DNA from: Mermis nigrescens
Taxonomy: Eukaryota > Nematoda > Enoplea > Mermithida > Mermithidae
DNA: 64,000 nucleotides
Reading direction: 5' to 3'
Assembly (NCBI GenBank): GCA_036768485.1
Contig: JAVLUZ010000057.1
Span: 120,001 to 184,000, forward strand
Shown here: in pieces, positions 59,901 through 64,000 of the stretch
Numbering within the stretch: the stretch's first letter is position 1
Layout of the letters: every line of letters begins with the position of its first letter
Notes under the pieces: model-generated
Databases searched by the model: none
Seen by the model: the letters and a program-made list of their open reading frames with translations, nothing else
What the model was told of the DNA's origin: nothing
Position numbers and translations under genes: made by a program

Positions 59901-61814
59901 TATTAAAATAAATTGAAATAGATTTATTTTCACTTTATTGATTAACTTAATAAATAATCTGTTCTAATTTACTTATTAAAGTGCGTTAATTACATAGATT
60001 TGAAAATTTACTAAAAACTATCTAAAAAGCAATGTATGAAATTTTTTTCCAATACGTACTATACTCTGAAATCTTATTAGCCAATATTTTAGCAATTAAT
60101 TTTTACTAATTAATTAATTGTCATTTTGTGATTATATTTAGTCAAAGTAATTACCGTGCATGCACAGTATGGGGATTCTAGGGGGGTGAAAACCTAAAGT
60201 GCCTTTTTTGGGCCCAAAAATGGCCGGTACGCGTTAAAAAACATCGTTTTTTGCGTTTCTGACGATACTCTATCCTTCTAGAGCATAAAATCATGAAAAC
60301 AAATTTCGAAAAAAGTCGAATAAATTGACCAATATATCGCTAAAAACATGAATATGGCGCGAAGGGCCAAAATTTGGCTATTTTGAGGAAATAGATAGCC
60401 AAAAACCCTCAAAAAAAGACACTTTTTCTACCAATTTTCAGGTAAGTTTAGGAAACCTTTGAAAAATCGCCAATTCTGGGGGTGAAAAATTTTTTGCCCG
60501 AGACCCCCAGTGTTTTTGTACAAGTTCCGTTTGTACATGTACAAAGTGGTCCTCAAAAGTCTTTGTACATTTTGTACATGCAAATTTTTGTGTACTATAA
60601 TATAGTACAGGTAGCGATTTAGTGTGGTAAAACAGGGTTTTCGATCTTTGGTAGTGTATTTTTTTAGCTAATTTCTGGGTTTCTGACGCCAAAAATTACT
60701 AAAAATTATCTGAAAACAGTCGCGAAGCGCCGAAAAAATGTTGACATTTTTCCATTCTAAATGCAAATTCTGCCATTTCAAAGATATATAGGACAAATAA
60801 TTTATCAGTTCGGCGCGAAGCGGCGAAAATTTTGGGAATTTTACACCTTTTTTACAGTTTTTGTCTTCTAAAAATCTTTGTATATTTTGTACACACAAAA
60901 TTTTTGGGTACTATAATATAGTACAGCAGCGATTTTAGTGTGTAAAAACAGAGTTCTTCGACTTTTCGTAGTGTGTTTTAGCTAATTTCCGGGTTTCTAA
61001 GGGCAAAAATCACTAAGAATCGTCTTAAAACGGCGCGAAGCGCGAATAAATTCGTTTTTTACTTTTGAAATGCAATTTCTGACATTATAAAGATATATAG
61101 AACACACAATTATACTCATTTCGGCGCGAAGCGCCGAAATATTTCTCGAATTTTAGACCTTTTTTGCAATTTTTGTCTTCCCAAAAATCTTTGTACATGT
61201 ACAAAGACGATCCCCAAAAGTCTTTGTACATCGCGAAAAATCTTTGCCGAATACCAAAAACCGTGCCCCCAAGATCTTGTATAGTAATTACTTATTTTTA
61301 TAATTATGAATAAATTACCACTTATGCTTTTCAACTTTCCTCTAATGCTTAGAAAGAATGATTTTTTTAATTAATTACATCAGTTATTAGATTAAGTGTT
61401 AATCGGAAAATTGAATACGTATTATTTTGCTGACATTAATTATTTATAATTGTTATTATTTATTATTCATTAATTGTTAAATGATTATTCAATTAATAAA
61501 TACATCAGCTATTTATAATTTTTATTATTATTTATTGCACCGAATCAGTTTTTACCAAAATTACGCTCCAAAATGTCCCTATTAATAAAGGCATCGCGCA
61601 GCATAAAGTTTACGGCTTTCAATTTCTGGAATGTTTTTAACTTTCAGTATTTTTGCCGGATTTGCAAGCTATTCAGAAGGGAAACGTTGAAGGGGCGCGA
61701 ATACACGCCGAAAACGCAATTAGGAAAAAGAACGAGTCGTTGAATTACATGCGAATGAGTTCGCGAATAGATGCCGTTGCGGCGCGCGTTCAAACCGCGG
61801 TCACGACTAAAAAA
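56970..61814 (+). CDS. CHMP1: CHMP1-like gene (ESCRT-III), incomplete in the window and frameshifted
   Basis: CHMP1 proteins (about 195-200 residues) are late-acting ESCRT-III components that recruit Vps4 and its cofactors in membrane scission, cytokinesis and endosomal sorting. Two exons match them clearly: 59729-59825 ([13 protein letters not shown]) and 61669-61814 ([28 protein letters not shown]). A candidate start exon, ATGGAAA at 56970-56976, has a strong GTAAGA donor and joins in phase. The first clear exon has lost one base, and its donor appears to have lost a G. No coding match for the following part of CHMP1 (the VTxxM helix and C-terminal MIM) was found by 64000. It could be a real gene with assembly errors, a decaying paralogue, or a gene whose next intron is long. 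Confidence 0.75.
57177..57562 (+). mobile_element. Family E-like element, possible TSD CCTACAAG/CCTAAAGG
   Basis: It starts CAGGCCCGTATTCAGGATC and ends CCAATACGGCTCTG. The flanking 8-mers are similar (6 of 8). The interior is diverged from 25788-26952. Confidence 0.65.
57563..59094. other. Intronic/intergenic, no recognised gene
   Basis: AT-rich; a minus-strand frame at 58625-58440 and another at 58105-57866 show no recognisable similarity. A weak family C-like scrap is near 58785 (GGCGGATTCAGAGG). Confidence 0.6.
59095..59310 (+). mobile_element. Family H-like MITE fragment
   Basis: It contains CCCCTCCGATTTTTGGGG, TTTTAGGTTTTGTTTTGGTCG and GAGCCGTCACATTTATGC. Ends not clear. Confidence 0.6.
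59345..59670 (-). mobile_element. Family B MITE (reverse), with a duplicated head
   Basis: CGTACCTGGGCGTGGAGG at the left, a second CACCTGGGCGTGGGTTG about 70 bp later, then the family B interior in reverse, ending TTGGTGCCACTTACCTTATG. The two heads may be a nested pair or a duplication. Confidence 0.75.
59729..59825 (+). CDS. CHMP1: CHMP1 exon with one-base frameshift
   Basis: The acceptor is TTATTTCTCAG. Two leading bases then [15 protein letters not shown] match the CHMP1 N-terminal helix. The frame is then lost: after the AAT codon at 59773-59775 only two bases (TC) separate it from a new frame that continues with [16 protein letters not shown]. One base is therefore missing near 59776-59778. 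The exon ends AAGCAA before GTACAT, again one base short of the phase needed for the next exon. Confidence 0.82.
60155..61283 (+). mobile_element. Family A MITE with family F nested, TSD GTAATTAC
   Basis: It starts CGTGCATGCACAGTATGGGG and ends AAGATCTTGTATA. A perfect GTAATTAC duplication lies at 60147-60154 and 61284-61291. Family F occupies 60508-61265 near the GC-rich tail. The family A core reads GGCGCGAAGGGCC here (decayed). Confidence 0.92.
60508..61265 (+). mobile_element. Family F MITE nested in family A
   Basis: It starts CAGTGTTTTTGTACAAG and ends ACCAAAAACCGTG. Several internal units with TTTGTACATGTACAAAG and TACTATAATATAGTAC. The exact hairpin core is at 61123-61135. The flanks (GAGACCCC and CCCCCAAG) do not form a clear duplication. 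Confidence 0.87.
61669..61814 (+). CDS. CHMP1: CHMP1 exon (central part of the ESCRT-III fold)
   Basis: It encodes [20 protein letters not shown], then [17 protein letters not shown] and [11 protein letters not shown], matching human CHMP1B almost residue for residue ([20 protein letters not shown]). The donor is AAAAAA|GTATAAC, phase 0, at the family's ...GK|VTKSM boundary. The acceptor at TTTGCAAG (61661-61668) is weak. A stronger TAACTTTCAG at 61647 is in frame but would add FLPDLQ in place of the KIKK helix. Confidence 0.87.
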
Positions 61815-62360
61815 GTATAACAAAAAAATTTTTTAAAATAAATTGTTTTATTAAAACAAATTTTAATAAATTTTCAGAAATGAAATTTGGTGTGCAAAGG
61901 TCATAACAGCATTACTGAGGAGTAGTTAACCGGGTCTCCCTGGGTAGCAATACAAAGTATAGCCCATGCTTAAGCATAGGCTATGTTGAAGCATAGTCAT
62001 GTGTTGAAGGATTGGCAGTATACCTTGTGTACTCTAGGTCATGACCGTACGTTGTACGGCATGTTAATTGAGGTCAGCCGGAAAAATTTTCAAAAAGTGT
62101 CTTTTTTGGGCTAAAAAGCGATTGTACACGTGAATTGGGCTAAATCTAGTCAAAGAATGTGTATATGTAGCGCGAAGCACCTTAATTTTGTGACTTTGGA
62201 TCCAAAAATGAGCTGAAAACGCTTAAAAGACACAATATTTTACCAAAAATCGACATTGCTGAAGGGTTCGCAGCGACTTATTGGGGGGGTTAGTCAGTAG
62301 CCTTGATAAGGTGGGGAAATCACCTCACCCCCTTTTCCTGCCAACACTACTTATGGTCAC

Positions 62361-62618
62361 CACACCTGAGCGTGGGGGAAGTTTGGGGTATGCACCATCC
62401 CCCCCGAGAAACCGAAATACCCTCCCAGAAATCAAAATACCCCTCCCCCATAATTCAATTTTTGAAAATTTTTTTCGTTTTTTTCGCAATTCCTTGATGC
62501 CAATGGATAGTTCTCGCGAAAAAATTGTGTTTTTTCCGCCATACCACCATTTTCAAGGCCATTCTTTTGCCCTTAAAAAAGTCTTGCACCCCCAGAATTT
62601 TCTTGCTGCCCACGTATG
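62361..62618 (-). mobile_element. Family B hAT-type MITE (reverse), TSD ATGGTCAC
   Basis: It starts CACACCTGAGCGTGGGGG and ends TTGCTGCCCACGTATG. A perfect ATGGTCAC duplication lies at 62353-62360 and 62619-62626. 258 bp. Confidence 0.94.
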
Positions 62619-63711
62619 ATGGTCACTACCGTACTGCACAATCATAATGACAGAATTATCTTTGAATGAACTTCATAATCAGGTGAAAACCCTACGTGAA
62701 ACACAAGTTGTCATCAAAATTCGGATCGGGCAGTGTCGGATAGCTAGGATTTTGCTTAGGGAGTGAAGCAGATATAGCCGTGCCTAGGGGGTGCAAACTG
62801 TGCGGCCGCGCAGGGCCGCTAAAATTATGGGCCGCTAAAAAATTTGTAGCGCATGCCGTATAGAATTCATTTTTTGGTGGCCCTCTTACAATAATTCGAT
62901 ACATACGTTCAAAAGGATCGATTTTTCGACGTTCTAATGCAAACACAGTCAGTTAAAAATCTTTACTTGCATTTTTAAGAGAACGCTGACTGAGCTATAC
63001 TTGTTCTCATTTTTCAGACATATTACTGATTTTTCTGTTGCAATAATGTGTCCAGAAAATTGAGTTCGAAAAGGCTAAAATGTCAAAATTTTCCGGTGCT
63101 TTGCACCAAGCCATAGATCAAATGAATTTAAAAGCTTGAATCAGCTGAAATAATCTAGCACTTCACATCACTAGTAATTTAATGCACTATTTGTTCATTG
63201 AATGAAAGTGCGCATGCTTGTTGAGCATAAAAGTAAAAGTGCGAAAATGAGTGTGTACCAGTTTGTCTATTCTTTGCTTTTTTGTCTTTCTTTACAAGGA
63301 CACAATCCTATTTTAAATGAAAGAAATGGCCAAATTTTTTTATGTTTTTGTGCATTTCCTGTTTTCTGAGCTGCATCTTCTTAATAAGAAGGCCTTAAAT
63401 GGGCCTGAAAAGGGTAAGAACAAAAACTTCAATTTATACATTTTTCTATATCTTATTGGCAGCGACCCGTTACTGCGCTATGTAATTAGCAGAGGTGGAA
63501 AAACGCATTTCAGCTCAGAAGTTTTGTAAGATGTAAGAGTTCATCAGTTTTGAGTGTTTTTGGGCTCCATTCAGGACCGAAATTCGGCCGTTTTTCGCGA
63601 AAATTTTAACGTTATTATTTGACATTAAAATGCTTTTTTACAGAATTTGTAGGGACTCTGTCCCGGACCCTGCAGGGAACGCTTGACCGCGCCACACTAA
63701 GATACCCGCAG

Positions 63712-63840
63712 CATATGTGGGCAGCAACAAAATCCCGGGGAGGTAGGTGCAAGGTTTTTTAAAGGTCGAAAAATGGTCTTAAAAATGATGGTATGGCTAA
63801 GAAATACCGTTTTCGAGGTTTCTCATTGAGCACTATCCAC
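63712..63840 (+). mobile_element. Family B MITE, truncated 3' half
   Basis: It starts CATATGTGGGCAGCAAC and runs through AAGGTCGAAAAATGGTC to CTCATTGAGCACTATCCA, then stops. Confidence 0.78.
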
Positions 63841-64000
63841 GAATACCAGCTTTAAAAACATGGGAAGATGATGAATCGCTCAAGTCATGCACATGGACCA
63901 GACATGTACTCTGAGCTAAAAGTTTTTGCTCGATCAAGTCCAAATGAATTAACTTCGCCACTAGCTACTCTTAAATATGTATCAAAGGACTTCAGGATGT

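Larger units (their letters stand above)
61815..64000. other. Sequence after the last CHMP1 exon
   Basis: It contains B reversed (62361-62618), a family C/H-like GC-rich scrap near 62770-62830, and the 5' half of a family B (63712-63840). No match for the remaining CHMP1 exons was found, and the open frames listed by length are not recognisable. Confidence 0.65.

Noticed and set aside
1..64000. Bacterial operons, phage genes or CRISPR arrays
   Set aside because: No such genes; repeats are dispersed with target duplications, not spaced arrays; genes are intron-containing.

Overview
The window is animal (metazoan) nuclear DNA, most likely from an invertebrate. It is AT-rich, with short coding exons, multi-kilobase introns with GT-AG borders, a polyadenylation signal and dense transposon debris. 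No bacterial-style gene, operon or CRISPR array is present. I cannot name the species. Family comparisons are from memory, not from a database search.

Main gene (1552-50102, + strand): fifteen small exons encode the C-terminal 810 residues of Integrator complex subunit 2 (INTS2). They are spread over 48.5 kb; the N-terminal part lies left of the window. Every splice junction is in phase, the joined length is a whole number of codons, and the order of matched blocks follows human INTS2 throughout. One intron has a GC-AG donor. The stop codon at 50100-50102 is followed 9 bases later by AATAAA.

Second gene (about 56970 to beyond 61814, + strand): two clear exons, plus a possible 7-base start exon, of a CHMP1-type ESCRT-III protein. 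The first clear exon has a one-base frameshift and what looks like a lost G at its donor. The rest of the gene lies beyond the right edge, is missing, or is broken.

Everything else is mostly repeats. I define several short non-autonomous DNA transposon families (MITEs) by shared ends and, in many copies, an 8-bp target-site duplication (TSD), which points to the hAT superfamily. One group has CATAC-like ends (families A, B, G, H, J); the other has CAG...CTG ends (C, D, E, F). They are repeatedly nested (A and B in B; F in A, B and G; G in B; B in B in G; D and H in E), so their order of insertion can be read directly. Families A, E, F and G, whose ends differ, share an internal 13-bp hairpin, GGCGCGAAGCGCC. 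Other elements are a 2.7-kb hAT relic with the end of its transposase (25353-28074), three Tc1-like foldback MITEs, a tRNA-derived SINE with an 18-bp TSD, a tRNA-Gln-like fragment, two decayed LINE fragments, a 500-bp AAT microsatellite, an AT minisatellite and several foldback hairpins.

Layout: 1-50102 INTS2 exons in MITE-filled introns; 50103-56969 intergenic, dominated by a decayed LINE and foldbacks; 56970-61814 CHMP1 region; 61815-64000 MITE remnants with no recognised exon.
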